Assembly (NCBI GenBank): GCA_963556195.1
Contig: OY744521.1
Coordinates: 136,493,399-136,557,398 of the forward strand
From: Sepiola atlantica
Lineage: Eukaryota; Mollusca; Cephalopoda; Sepiida; Sepiolidae
Length of the DNA: 64,000 bases
Reading direction: 5' to 3'
Below, piece by piece: positions 35,520 to 47,440 of this stretch. Within the stretch, counting starts at the first letter, position 1. Every line of letters starts with the position of its first letter. Position numbers and translations under genes: made by a program. The notes under the pieces are model-generated. The model saw only the letters and a program-made list of their open reading frames with translations, was not told the origin of the DNA and did no database searches.

Positions 35520-37265
35520 AGAAATATGAAGAAAGAATGTTGTTTCTTAAATCGATCTATAAAGTAAAAAATGTTTACTTATTTTATGTACACCCCTTCC
35601 GACTCTGCCATAGGTTAAGTACTTAACACTGAAACCAAGTATTGAATCTACAAACAAACAAAAAAAAAAGCCCAGGGTTAGTTTTCTTGACAAATAATTC
35701 TTTCTTCTCCAGTAAAAAGAAAATAATAAACAAAAGAAAAGCATGGTAAAATAAAATCAAGTTGTTTTTAGTCTTGTGATGTTGAAAACAAATCGAACTA
35801 CTTATATGTTTGTGTGTATGAAAGTTTATTTAAAGGAATACATACCCAACAGAATGTTTTAGTATAGATAGGAATCAAGTAATAAGTAAAAGAAAACAAC
35901 TTAAACAGAACAGGAAAACTTAACAGACTTATGCTTCTTTCGATCTGATAATTTTCAGTTACAAGAATTTGTCATAAAATAAAGATTTATTGAATAAAAG
36001 TCAGATTAAATATACAAACAGTTGGAAAGTTGTAGGAATAAAAATGGTGTTGATAGTAGGTATGTGTGTGTGTGTGTTGAAAAATGATTGGTGAGAGTTA
36101 AGTAGTGTGGGTGTGTGTGTGTGGAGAGATAAGGGGTTCGGGTGGGTGGGTGGTTGAAAAAGGTAGAAATAATGAAAGACGGTATGTGTGTGTCTGAGGG
36201 GGGGGGGGGGGTTGGCAAGAGAAAAGAGAGAATTTGGATAAAAATCCAATGACTCAATTTCACACTCCATTTAACTTTTACCCACTGGCTACTTCCGAAA
36301 AAAAACTTCCAACCACCCCTGTTAAATATCTTATCATCCACTGGTAATTCAATTTCTTTAACAGTTCTTCTGGTCCAATTGTTACTTAACTTCTGAACCC
36401 ATCCAACATGGCTACCAGACTCTTATAGATCCTAGCCCTGGTGGCCATTCCTAAACCAAGGGCAGTAACCCATATGACTATAACAAAACCATCACTTTTT
36501 AACTCCTTTCAACTATGACTCTCCACCCAATGTTCCTCCTTACTACTACAAAACTCACAATTGGTAATTTTAAAATAATTTTTAGCAAGGGATTTAATAC
36601 CTCTGTAGTAGTAGCAGCAGTAGTAGTTTTAAAAAGTATTTTAGCAGTCAGGGAACCAGTGGATGGGTACATAGGGAGGAATTAAAAACTAGAAGATATT
36701 ACCCCCTTCCCCAACACACACACCAAGACCAGAATCCAAAAATCATGGATGTGAATAGCCAGTGACAAAAAAAAAGCTGAAATCAGGGGAAGAGGGGGCT
36801 ATATATATATTTTTTTTGGAGTGATTACACATAGTTTTATGACCTGGCAAGGTTAGTGATAAAAGAATTTAGTGAACATCCCTAAAAAGTTAGAATGGCC
36901 TGGAAATGATGATCATTTTACATTAAATAAATATATGAAACTGATCTCCCCCTCTTAATTTTAAAATAATTGTTTTATTTTGTTTCTGCCAAGTTTTTTA
37001 AGGTGTTCACACAATCACCTATAAAAGGTAAAATCTCATTTTATGGGGGATGATTTAGCTGAGGGTGTTAATCTATAAATTTGATATTATTATCATTAGT
37101 AGTAGTATTATATTATTATTATTATTATTATTATCATCTGTATGTTGTGTTTCTTTTTACAGTAAAACAAATCAATCTACTACATATCTGTTATATTGAC
37201 AGTAGCAATAACTGACCAAATTTTTATAATTAGGGTAAAAACACAAACATTCTTTGATAGAGGGA
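35520..37265. other. AT-rich stretch with simple repeats, no gene
   Basis: Holds degenerate (GT)n at 36060-36150 and G14 near 36200. Its minus-strand frames full of Pro/His/Thr are artefacts of these repeats. An (ATT)n run lies at 37098-37135. Confidence 0.5.
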
Positions 37266-37274
37266 AGGCACAAA

Positions 37275-37397
37275 ATAGTTAACAAAGCATCCCCACCCCA
37301 CCTTTCTTATGTTAAGAACGGTTTTCTAAATAATAATAATATTTAGAAACCCATTCTTAACAGGGGTGGGTGGGCTTGCTTACCTATTTTGTTATAC
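37275..37397. repeat. Foldback element, ~55-bp imperfect arms
   Basis: The left arm (aaaatagttaacaaagcatc, then C-rich, gttaagaacggttttctaaata) mirrors the right arm (tatttagaaacccattcttaac, then G-rich, gcttgcttacctatttt) around an 'ataataat' loop at about 37337. Arm identity is high but not perfect, and the left arm has an extra ~10 bases. Confidence 0.7.
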
Positions 37398-37399
37398 AC

Positions 37400-37785
37400 A
37401 GTCTTCTTATTTTGCATACCAATCGTCAAATATTTTCAATTATTTATGAACAAATTCAAATAGCATTTTCTCTACTAATAAACTACTGCAATTCGGCTTT
37501 GAGAAATAAATCTTTAGTTGCCTCACAATTTCCAATCAATTACAAGGAAAACATTTGAGAAAAATATTTAGAAAGATCTACTCCTGTAATATACCTCTCC
37601 CCAAAGTGTATTTTTTTACATTTACGAAAATATATGCGGACATTACACCAGGGTTTTAGAGTAATTAAAAAGAAACAAATCTCTAATTAAATATTTAGAA
37701 ATTTAAAAAGAATCGGAACAGAATTGTATCGGAATCGGGAAAAATTTTGGAATTATCCCATCACTACTTAAGACTTCTACTCGGT
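37400..37785. other. AT-rich stretch without genes
   Basis: Nothing recognised. Confidence 0.4.
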
Positions 37786-37789
37786 CATG

Positions 37790-37990
37790 GCTGCCAAAAC
37801 AAGAGCAAATTACCTTTGTGGATTAAATGAGTTCCGTTTGAAATTCCCTACGGATTACCAAATTCTAACAGAAAGACCCGAGTTGGACAAGATGCACCTG
37901 AAGAAGGTCGGAGGTTATATTCGCTGAAACATTGTGAGAATAACATCTAAGATGAGAACAGCAGTCCGAATAATCCAAATAATACATATT
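37790..37990 (+). repeat. Dispersed repeat E, Penelope-tail-like
   Basis: Contains 'gatgcacctgaagaaggtcg', 'gaggttatattcgctgaaac' and 'aagatgagaacagcagtccgaataatcc'. Related copies are at 53345-53480 and 53570-53700, and an inverted end is at 39165-39215. The order CTGAAGA then GAAAC recalls the hammerhead-like cores in Penelope tails, but no stem II can be drawn here. Confidence 0.5.
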
Positions 37991-38335
37991 AAAATTTGTT
38001 TTTATTTTATGGTGCTGGATTTTTTTGTTGAATAAATATTCGATTAATAGTTAAATAAAAAAAAATAATATATAAGTCATGTAGAGGTGAGAAACACACA
38101 GACGCATAAGTGGCCACACAGTTTTAGTAAAAACGAGATTATTTTTTAATCATAAAATGTTCTTAATTTATATTTTGTACATGAATTATTATTATCAACT
38201 TTTTTTTCTCGGCTTTCAAAAATACACGTTTCTCCATTTCCAAACTTCCCTAAAAAAGAAAATTCACTTCAAAATAATGTAATGGCATATTCATGTTGAA
38301 CATATTCTTCTATAATCAAATATTACGACAAAAAA

Positions 38336-38892
38336 TCTATATACATAAAACTCGATGTTTGTGTGTTCCCTATAGAAAGAAAAGTTAGAGAATCTACATA
38401 AAATCTAAAAGTGTATTCTTATGTAAATTTTACCAGGGAAGACAATGGAAGTATTTCCACATCTCTAAGTGTACACTTAAGGTGGCCATGAAGACATAAA
38501 AACCTTAAAACTTCAAATATATCCTATTTTAATGAAATTTATATATGTAAAAATTCACTGGGAAAGACAATGGAAGTTGTCCAGAATCTCTAAGTTACCC
38601 TCTATGTACTGTATATCTACATGCCCCACCGCTAAATGACCCATGGGAACAGAATCACCCTAAAACTTTAAATATGTGTATCCGATTTTAATGAAATTTA
38701 AAGCATATGTATAAAATACTAATTCAGAAAGTCTTTAACATTTCAGGTTCTTCAAACTATATTAGAGGGTGAAACAAGAGAGGGGGAGGGGCAGTAAAAA
38801 CAAAGAAAGTAATATGGTGTTATGAGCATAGTGAAAAAGTATGTAGTAGTGATCCTCATTCAATCCCGAGCAACGTCGGGTCTTCCTGCTAG
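38336..38892 (+). mobile_element. Short non-autonomous Helitron-like element
   Basis: Starts TC (tctatatacataaaactcga) directly after an A. Ends with a hairpin CCCGA-gcaacg-TCGGG (38865-38880), eight bases, then CTAG (38889-38892) followed by T. A 5' TC, a 3' hairpin about 10 bases before CTRR, and insertion between A and T are the defining structural marks of Helitrons. About 557 bases, with no Rep-helicase frame. A similar 3' end occurs inverted at 57026-57057. Confidence 0.65.
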
Positions 38893-39159
38893 TTCTTAAG
38901 AAAATAACTTTTCTTTTAATCTTTAGCCAATCAAACGATGAGATGTTCTTTGGCAGCTTATTAATCAGAGAATGCAGTAATTGAACAGTAATTAATAAAT
39001 TAATCATTTTATAATAATTGGAATAAATTAAAATCTTCAATTATAATTAATATTTGAAGGCCTTAAGTGTTTATGGCATCGCTTTTTAATTGATAAAAAA
39101 ATATGAAGACAATTTAATGTTTAATACAAAAATGTGCTATTTTGGAATTTTTGAGATAT

Positions 39160-39320
39160 GGTTTGATAATTTGTATTATTCGGACTACTATTCTCATCTT
39201 GGTTGCTATTTTTCACTAAATAAATATTGATCTTGAAACACAGGATTGAACCAGGGACCTTTACTTCTTCAGTCAAGTAGACTGGACAAGATGATAACCG
39301 GTTTGAATACAGTATTTACT
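39160..39320 (-). repeat. tRNA-like SINE fragment (inverted)
   Basis: On the minus strand 'gactgaagaag' and 'aaggtccctggttcaatcctg' look like the anticodon and T arm of a Phe-type tRNA. The sequence then runs into 'aagatgagaatagtagtccg', the 3' phrase of repeat E. The D arm is not recognisable. Confidence 0.4.
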
Positions 39321-39329
39321 ACCTGTGGC

Positions 39330-40600
39330 TATTGACAGTGGACCAAAGAAAGGTTTTTAAACTTTTATTTCACCATTATTTATTTAACGCCAACAAAGAA
39401 ATGATGGTACTTCCTTAAAGTAATGAATTTTAAACTTATAGTTTATAGTTGATGTTGGCGTAACAAATTTTGAAGTCATTCTATACTATAATGCTACATG
39501 TAATGTATGGATGCACGTATGCATAAAAATAGCAACAATTATTTGATTTGTTGATCTTATCTAAAGAGTATTAATGTGTCTTTGATTTCTAGAAAAGTAT
39601 TTTAATGAACAAAATATGAATAATAAATATTTGGTGTAAGTTAAATAATTAACCATGAAGCTTTTGAAACAGTTTGTAAGACATATATGTTAATGTTAGA
39701 AAATGTTATAGATTATTATTATAATGCACATTTGTAGGGTTAGCAACCAGTGAAACAAAGATTCTATATGTTACTAAATAAATGAGACCGATGTAATGGG
39801 TGGTAGTCATAGTAAATGTTAATGAGAGAATAAAAACTATCACTTTTCTCTTAAGACAATGGAAAAAAATATCGATCTGGACTAAATTGTGAAATTGATT
39901 AATATGATTCATTACACAGACCAATTTAGGGCTAAAATGAATGACGTAACGTTTTATTTTGTGTAGCTTTTGTTTATTAAGCTGTTCCACTTTAAAATCT
40001 CTCTTTACTTTATATATAAGATAAACGGGATAGGTTCAATTCTAACCTCGCGCACACATACAGGTTGATTTTACAACTGTTGCTATTTACTAGCTTACCC
40101 ACGAGAGCAATCATGACAAGTGGGGTCCCAGCCACTTTTAGGGTAATTACAAAAAATGAACCAGCTACTAAGAAAAACAAAAGCATCACACACATCAGAG
40201 ATTGATCCTTGGTCCTTAGTATACTGGGAGAGATGAAAAGTCAAAGAAACAGCCCCCTGATTCTGGTTTTAAAGTGTGAGAGACATTACAAAAAGGGGTT
40301 ATTTTAAGATTCATCATGCTAATAATCATCTATTTATAATATAAAGAATCCATATTCTCTGTCACAATGTCAGGATTTCTGTTTGTCCGTCAGTCACTGA
40401 GAATTTTGGAAAATTTAAGAAATACATTAGGGCACATTTTAACCACTTCCATGTATTAATTAAATAGCAAATAAATAAACAAAACTTTCTCCGTCTGTCT
40501 GTTTGGATGCCTGCCTGTTGTTAGCGTAATCTCACTGATATATTATTCTGGCAGGTTGTATATATAGTCTACAAAATCTGGCCCAAACAACATGCTTTTT
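39330..40600. other. AT-rich stretch without confident genes
   Basis: The minus-strand frame 40010-40195 starts with a hydrophobic segment resembling a signal or membrane helix and contains a GTAAGC donor-like site. No partner exon or family is recognised. At 40370-40600, 'ctgtttgtccgtcagtcactga'-like words resemble the tail of the 41.1-kb SINE region. Confidence 0.3.
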
Positions 40601-40604
40601 TTTT

Positions 40605-40795
40605 TTTTCGAATTTACATAATTAAGTTGTTCAAAAGTTCGAATAAATTAATATTTGCAAATATACAGTTATAACTGGTATTGTCAAATTTACATATGTA
40701 TTTATAATATTTTCCTCGATAGTAATATTAATAAAAATTATTAATACAATTGGTTAAAGACATTTTTTTTCAAAAACGATTGCATTTTTAAAGCA
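40605..40795 (+). repeat. Dispersed repeat family B, copy 2
   Basis: Partner of 9815-10015, with shared blocks in the same order and about 75% similarity by eye. Confidence 0.55.
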
Positions 40796-40984
40796 TACTT
40801 AGACTTTCTATTTCAAGGAAGATAATCGCATGAAAACTTCCATGTATTAATTTGGAAAACTGCAGACTCATTCTTCCAGAAATTATGTCATATTGAGAGA
40901 GGAGCGGGGGGGGGGGGGGAAATCGTAATTGTTTATTTTTATTTCGGTTTACGCTTATTTAATAGTGTATGCAACCTTTCAATT

Positions 40985-41095
40985 CTTTTGTACACTAGAG
41001 GCGCGTTCATAAACTTTTGATTCTTTTGTACACCAGAGGTGCATCCATAAATTTTTGATTATTTATTACACTAGAGGCGCGTTCGTAAACTCTGT
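40985..41095 (+). repeat. ~45-bp tandem repeat, three units
   Basis: 'ttgtacactagaggcgcgtt' and 'cataaacttttgatt' are repeated three times with a few changes. Confidence 0.75.
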
Positions 41096-41114
41096 ACAAG
41101 AAATAAGTTTTTTT

Positions 41115-41430
41115 TATTTGGAAAATATCATAAATCTATGATGTCATGCCAAAGCTATACTTATAAATAGAGCTGAAAACATTATTATAAGTCAAAATAG
41201 CTCAGTTGGTAAAACGTCAGACTGAAGATCTCAAGGTTTACATTTTGTTTCCTGTCATGGCATCCACTTTATTTGTTGGGAATTTATTATTTACTATTAA
41301 TGCAATATTCTCCATTTCTACCCGTAGTTAAAATCTGATATTTTGAAATGAGACAAATTCTTCAATGTATTGTTTTAAAAAATTGTGACTGACTGACGGA
41401 CAAAATCTCTAATTATATAAGATGGTCCAA
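41115..41430 (+). repeat. tRNA-Phe-like SINE, copy 2
   Basis: 41191-41263 is closer to a tRNA-Phe than the 8.2-kb copy. It has an A box (tagctcagttggtaaaacg) and an anticodon loop with GAA at 41224-41226. The T arm has degenerated (cattttgtttcctgtc). The shared body starts ctttatttgttgggaattta and ends near 'ttgtgactgactgacggaca'. Confidence 0.65.
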
Positions 41431-41879
41431 TTTTATGATTTGAGTTTACTCAAATACACATTACTTTTTGCCAATATACACAACATATCATTCGGTAGTG
41501 TAAGTTAAATAAAATGTTTTAAAAAATAAAAAACGAATGAGGGGGGGGGGGGTCTAATTCTAATTTGACAAAATTTTTAATTTTCGATAAATGTTATTAA
41601 TTTACTAATGTGAAGTAATTTATATATTTTTATTATTCTAAAAGGTTTACTAATTCAAAACAATAAGTTATAGTTATTTTTATACAATTTAAACATTTTT
41701 AAGTTGACATGCAAAAGTACTTGAGTTAATCTTTTATCATAATAACCGTCTTTGCCAATAATTAATGTATTTTTAACTAAAACTATTAAAACTCTACTTT
41801 CATAATTTATTCTTTAATATAGTTTCAGATTAACCACAGACTGTTGTAATTAATCACTAATTACCCCCCCCCTCCCCCC

Positions 41880-42330
41880 CAAAAATAAATCACTTGAGAT
41901 TTGTAAACGTGCACAATGAAGCAGTTTTAGTGGGTTGCATGTTTGCAGTGCACGTGAATAGCAAACTTGCTGTAAGTGAAAGCTGTTCGACTAAGAGAAG
42001 GGGGGGGGGGGAGATGAAATAATGAAATATCTCTGATTTAGAATTCGGCCATCCAGAAATTGTTTTCTTGTTGAAATAAAATAAGTGTTTCCTTAAGTGG
42101 GGGTTCATGCTGAGAGCAACCTACTTGAGAAAAGTAATGTTCATAGATTGTCTGCAGACAAGCCCTTTTGAGTGGATACTGTCTTGCCATTATCTCTAGT
42201 GGATATCTGGGTGGTCGAATAGGAATGACTGAGAAAAAGACTGGAATCTAAGATTTCCGGTCAAAAGTGCATATATTCCAGGAGATGAAAAGGGGAGCTC
42301 AGTTAGAGTCGGCCCTCGGTGTATGGGACG
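41880..42330 (-). repeat. Dispersed repeat family D, copy 2 (inverted)
   Basis: Its complement matches 48560-49020 across 'cctggaatatat', 'gaaatcttagattccagtc', 'tttttctcagtc' and 'aatcagagatatttc', and matches 3580-3815 over the last part. The frame at 41890-42108 (minus) is inside it and not recognised. Confidence 0.65.
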
Positions 42331-42334
42331 ATCA

Positions 42335-44675
42335 GTGTTTTTCTGGTGGCTAGCAGTCAGTTGGATCTGTGTGCCTCTTCAAGCAAGATGGACCTTCGGA
42401 CATGTCTTGATTTGGTTGGGTCATAAATCTGTCATTTGGCAAGTCTGTTGTTCAAAGGAAGAAACGAGTACTCTTATTACCTCCAACAAATAAACCTGTT
42501 ATTGTGGTTTTGTTTAGAGAGAGAGAATTCTTCTGCTCCAGCACTGAGACCACAAGGTTGACACAGTGACTGCCGTCGGAATAGAGTAGCCATTTTGGAC
42601 CGGCACAACAAGCGGAATGATCACTGCCTGTACAGTGAGCACACACGGACACGTTCATACATATTGACAGGATGAAACTTAAAATGCCCAAAACTTGTTA
42701 AATTGTTTCTTTTAGTTTTAAAGCAAACAAAGCATTCTTTTATTCTTTCAACTTTTATTGAAGGCAGAGAACATTTCTTGTCAGATATTTTGTTGTTTTG
42801 GATATCTAACAAAATTAGATTTTGCATCCATTTTCAATTAGAATGTTCCAATATTCAAATTAAATTTTGTGATTCATAAGGCTTTCAGCTTACATAACTA
42901 AGGGTTTTGAATAATAAAACATAGTAAACAATTTATCAGAGGGAACAATAAAAGCTATAAATTATAACCATCACATAATAAGAATAATCCTCATTGAATT
43001 ATTATATTATTATTTACTCATTATTGTTATTATTATTCGAGGAGAGATAGCATCATCTAGACCTTCACTGGAATGGCACGGAGAGTACTGAAGTCTAATG
43101 AGACTAATATTCATTCTAAGACGTTTCCCAGACAAATACTAGTATTTATTCTAAAACAAATATTCTTTCAAAAAGTGTCTAAATCTAAAGAATGTTCTAT
43201 CTAAAATGTAAAAGAATAAAGATGGTTAATCGAGAGAGCAAAATAAAACTCAACTCATTTCAGATTATCAGTTGATTTCATAAGTAAACTCCAAAGGGCA
43301 TAAGCTGAAAACATTGATGATTATTTTGACAGATTAATTTCCTAAAATTAGAGAATCAATCAAGAAAGCAATTACATGTTTAAAGGGAATCCCATCGTGA
43401 AAAAGAATTGCTTAGAAATTAAAATCATTTCTTGATCGAGAAATCACCAAAGTGAATCAGATTAAAATTGCTGTTGGGATTTCATGATGAAATTGACATC
43501 TTATAATCATCAGTTAAACAGAAGAAAGAAACCTTATCATCAATTAAGAATAAAAAGGGTGTCTTTCTCTCTTTCTCTCTGTCGCTTCACTGGAAGAATC
43601 TGGAGAGGTAGAATTGAGAAGATATGTTCCAAGGAATTCCTATGTTAAAGGTTGAAACACCATAAAGTGGCAAAAGATGGTGGATTTGGGAAAAACAATG
43701 TTGAACAATTCACAATAAGAACAGGAGAAAAAGAACCAAAAATGAAAATGTCTCTAGTGGTTCAAAAATACAGAGTAAAGATTGACATTATTATATTAAA
43801 AACTTATCTGAAATCACGAACCAATTCACAAGATTGACAAGTCAAAATAAGAACAGGAAAAAAGAACAAAAAATGCAAATATCCTAAGTTAATTAATAGT
43901 TACAGGAATTTACAGCACTGAAATTCGGGGTTCAAAATTGACATTATATGAAAAAATAACTTGAAATCAGAGAGAAATTCACAAGGTGAACAAATCAAAA
44001 TAAGAAGTAAAAATGTCTTCAACTAATTAAAGCTCATCATCAGTGCATCTTTGTGAATTTCGTTGCCAGAAACTTCATTCAAAACTTTTATATCTAAACA
44101 TCTGTTTTCAACAGTTTAGATGTTGTTTTTAGATTATCCTGCATGGTCTGTATTTCCCTTGATATCATTCCTAACCACACAAAACCATGTTTTCGGTTGA
44201 CCAGTAGTTTTTTTAGCAGATTTGATGTAGTTCAATTGTGCTTTTTTGTACTGATGTTTTTGATTAAAGTCGACAGATGTTCCTGAACAAGGATGATAGA
44301 CATGATGTGCCATGGTTTCATTTTAGTACATTTATAAAAACGGTCCTCTGATTCTAACCTGGTGCTCTTTATACGACCCTCTTTCCCCCAACAACCCTCT
44401 CAGACAGGAGGCAATCGCATCAAAGACTTTTAGTAAGGCTCGAGGAGTTAAAAACGAAAAATTCACAATTCTACAGATAAAAAACAAACTCAAAAGACTT
44501 GATTTCTGAGATGAAATAGATTCCTTATACGTTTTGATCTTGTCTTGTTCTTTTGCTTTTTGAGTGTCATCTTATTTTTATTTATTTTTATTTGGAATCA
44601 AATGAACGAGGAATGATGTATGGAGGAATAAAGAAGAAATCAATGAATGAAGAATAACAGTGAAAACCAAGTCTG
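42335..44675. other. Unassigned stretch, no gene recognised
   Basis: Mixed AT-rich sequence. A local duplication at 43700-44000 ('gaacaggaaaaaagaac', 'attgacattat', 'ttcacaagattgac/ttcacaaggtgaac') suggests two diverged tandem units of ~160 bases. Short frames are not convincing. Confidence 0.4.
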
Positions 44676-44678
44676 AAC

Positions 44679-45372
44679 AAAGAAAGAACAATGTCAGAAC
44701 TAAGAAAGAACGATGTCAAAACTAAGAAACAACGATGTCAGAACTAAGAAACAACGATGTCAAAACTAAGAAAGAATGATGTCAAAAGTAAGAAAGAACA
44801 ATGTCAAAAGTAAGAAAGAACGATGTCAAGACTAAGAAAGAACGATGTCAAAAGTAAGAAAGAACAATGTCAAAAGTAAGAAAGAACGATGTCAAGACTA
44901 AGAAAGAACGATGTCAAAAGTAAGAAAGAACAATGTCAAAAGTAAGAAAGAACGATGTCAAAAGTAAGAAAGAACGATGTCAAAAGTAAGAAAGAACGAT
45001 GTCAAAAGTAAGAAAGAACGATGTCAAAAGTAAGAAAGAACGATGTCAAAAGTAAGAAAGAACGATGTCAAAACTAAGAAAGAACGATGTCAAAAGTAAG
45101 AAAGAACGATGTCAAAAGTAAGAAAGAACGATGTCAAAACTAAGAAAGAACGATGTCAAAAGTAAGAAAGAACGATGTCAAAAGTAAGAAAGAACGATGT
45201 CAAAACTAAGAAAGAACGATGTCAAAACTAAGAAAGAACAATGTCAAAAGTAAGAAACAACGATGTCAAGACTAAGAAAGAACGATGTTAGAACTAAGAA
45301 AGAACGATGTCAGAACTAAGAAAGAACGATGTCAGAACTAAGAAAGAACTATGTTAAAACTAAGAAAGAATG
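44679..45372 (+). repeat. 22-bp minisatellite, about 31 copies
   Basis: The unit is aagaaagaacgatgtcaaaa plus gt or ct. Variant units (gt/ct, a/g before gaact, caa/cga) are interspersed in runs, consistent with unequal exchange. The period is not a multiple of three, so it is not coding. Confidence 0.97.
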
Positions 45373-45374
45373 GA

Positions 45375-45930
45375 GAAATGAAGGAAATAGTAGTTCAAAT
45401 AAATCCCAATTGAATAATTTTAATAGAGTTCATAGCAGTAGTGCCATGAAAGAAAATATTTAAAATAAAAAAAAGAAGAAATTACAAGAATGATATTTTT
45501 TTTAGTAACAAGCAAATTCTCAGATTTTTCTTATTTTCCCCTAGTGCATTGGCATCATCATCACTCTAAACAAACATTATTGTCGTGGATTCTTCATTAT
45601 TCTTGTATTTTTTAATACACAAAATCATCATTGTTAAATAGAAAGCAACATTCTGAAATGCAAAGAAACAAATTAAAATAGAAAAGGGCAATTTGTTGAT
45701 TTCAGTTTTCTTTTTTCTTCTGCAATACTTATCAACATCCTGCGACTCGAGATTGAAAGTCTTTGAAATGAGGAGAGAGACTCTTTACAATCACTTCTCT
45801 TTTATTATTTCTATAAATAAGAACAATTTCTCAAGAGACTTTTGTGCAATATAAACAAAGGCAAAAGTGAGAATTAAGAGTCTAGATATGAATAGCAACA
45901 CTTATGACAAACTTTATTTTCGATGAGAAT
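45375..45930. other. AT-rich stretch without genes
   Basis: Nothing recognised. Confidence 0.4.
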
Positions 45931-45934
45931 GAAA

Positions 45935-46415
45935 AGTCATCATCATCATCATCATATTCGATTTAACGTCCGTTTTACATGCTGACATGTATTGGACAGC
46001 TTTTAAAAATTGACTTCCAAACTAACCTATCTTTGACCAGGTCTTTATTTATCTCTCTTTCACTTAGGTCCATTCTTATCACATTTTCACATGTTTTCCT
46101 TGGCCTTCCCCTTTGAACTTTACCTGCTATCTCAACTGTTCTACATCTAATAACCCAAGAACTTTCATCGATTCTTTCAACATGGCCAATATCATCAAAG
46201 TCTACTCTTCTGCACACATCTCTCTAAACTGTCCAGATTTAATTTTTTTCTGAGGTTTTTAACACTCACATTACACATCCATTATATCATTCTCATATTG
46301 TATATCTCCATGCAACACATGTACTCAAACTTCACCGGTCAGGTTTCACTTCCATACATCATCACACTGCGTACACATGCATGATAGACTCTCCCCTTGG
46401 TCGACAGTGGTAACT
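45935..46415 (-). pseudogene. LINE reverse transcriptase C-terminus and 3' tail, copy E (best preserved)
   Basis: The minus-strand frame 45975-46217 (80 codons) contains IGHVERIDESSWVIRCRTVE and GRPRKTCENVI, then DRLVWKSIF. This is the characteristic C-terminal tail of a widespread LINE reverse-transcriptase clade (usual wording RWFGHVERMD...GRGRPRKTW). It is followed, downstream on the minus strand, by 'aaacggacgttaaatcg' and (ATG)n at 45940-45955. Upstream sequence to 46415 (complement) continues through 'gtatggaagtgaaacctgacc', but frameshifted. This copy shows the family's reading frame most clearly. Confidence 0.75.
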
Positions 46416-46434
46416 CTCTGCTGGTTAGTAATGG

Positions 46435-46695
46435 AAGAAAAGTGATCACATTTAATGCATTAGAGTTTACAAATCTAGTATTCGGCAATATTTTTGAGTT
46501 TCTAAGATCTGTTATTTACATGTTTCTAACTGTAGTATTCATCTTGGCAGTTGCCATTTTAACAAATGTCAGTCATTGTACTAGCCGACCATCTTCAGGT
46601 GATCTTTTGTTGCAGTTGGTAACTGTCTTGGAATTTCGAACTAAACCCTTTTTTTCTTCATCTACCAAGAGTACAATATCTGAAATGTTGTGAAA
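46435..46695 (-). repeat. Possible Penelope-tail-like sequence
   Basis: The minus strand reads 'gatcacctgaagatggtcgg' and then 'gactgacatttgttaaaatggc', a layout similar to tails near other Penelope-like copies. The GAAAC half of the core is missing. The plus-strand 98-codon frame here is probably a shadow. Confidence 0.3.
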
Positions 46696-46699
46696 ACAA

Positions 46700-47435
46700 C
46701 CACCAAGATGAAGACTTCATGTAAATTTTTTTAAAATATTACTCAAAATCTACCAGATATTTTTTTGTGAGATTAATTTTTGATATTTCTTTAATTAAAA
46801 TTTTTGAACTGTATATATTCAAGTGCACAGGTATTGAATTTTTTGTCATCCTTTCCAAAATGTTCATCGATCAATCCATTTAGTTAAGACTATCATTTCA
46901 GTCAGAATGTTAAGAAAACCTTTAAGATTGGTTTGTGTCTTAGATAAGTCCTCACAAAGAAAGAGACAACTCTGTTAGAAATAAGCAGAGTTATGCTCCT
47001 CGTTATGCCAAATTGTCTGCGATGGATTGAGGAGATAGCTTTAGCAGATCGCCCAATATGAACAGATTATAACACAACAGCTGTTAACTACTTTTAGTCT
47101 GTTTGACCAAGTAATGTGAAATTTAGAACAAATGATTAAACTTTGCAGATTGTCATAAACGTGGGTTCATGATTATTATTTTTTACTTATAAAATGAAGA
47201 GGAATAACCCTCCGCTGAAAAAATATTTATTTCTGGTTTGAATAATATTTAAAAGCAAATTTCAGTCATTTCAAAAGCTAATTGAGACCTTAATTTCTTA
47301 ACATTAAAACTTTTCTAAGCCCATAGATTCAAGCTCGATTTTTACAGCTTTCATTCTATTTAATTTTCAAGTTTATTTTTGATTGCTTTGAAATAGTTAG
47401 AATCTGACCACTTGCGCTTATTACGGGCAAATATA
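46700..47435. other. AT-rich stretch without genes
   Basis: Nothing recognised. Confidence 0.4.
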
Positions 47436-47440
47436 TATCA

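Noticed and set aside
36001..36341. Minus-strand frames of 89 and 111 codons rich in Pro, His and Thr
   Set aside because: They translate degenerate (GT)n and G-homopolymer runs.
44679..45372. Possible CRISPR array (regular 22-bp repeats)
   Set aside because: Units are contiguous without unique spacers, and the DNA is eukaryotic. It is a minisatellite.
46397..46693. 98-codon plus-strand frame with a membrane-helix-like segment
   Set aside because: It overlaps an inverted LINE tail and a Penelope-tail-like sequence read in the other direction, so a shadow frame is more likely.
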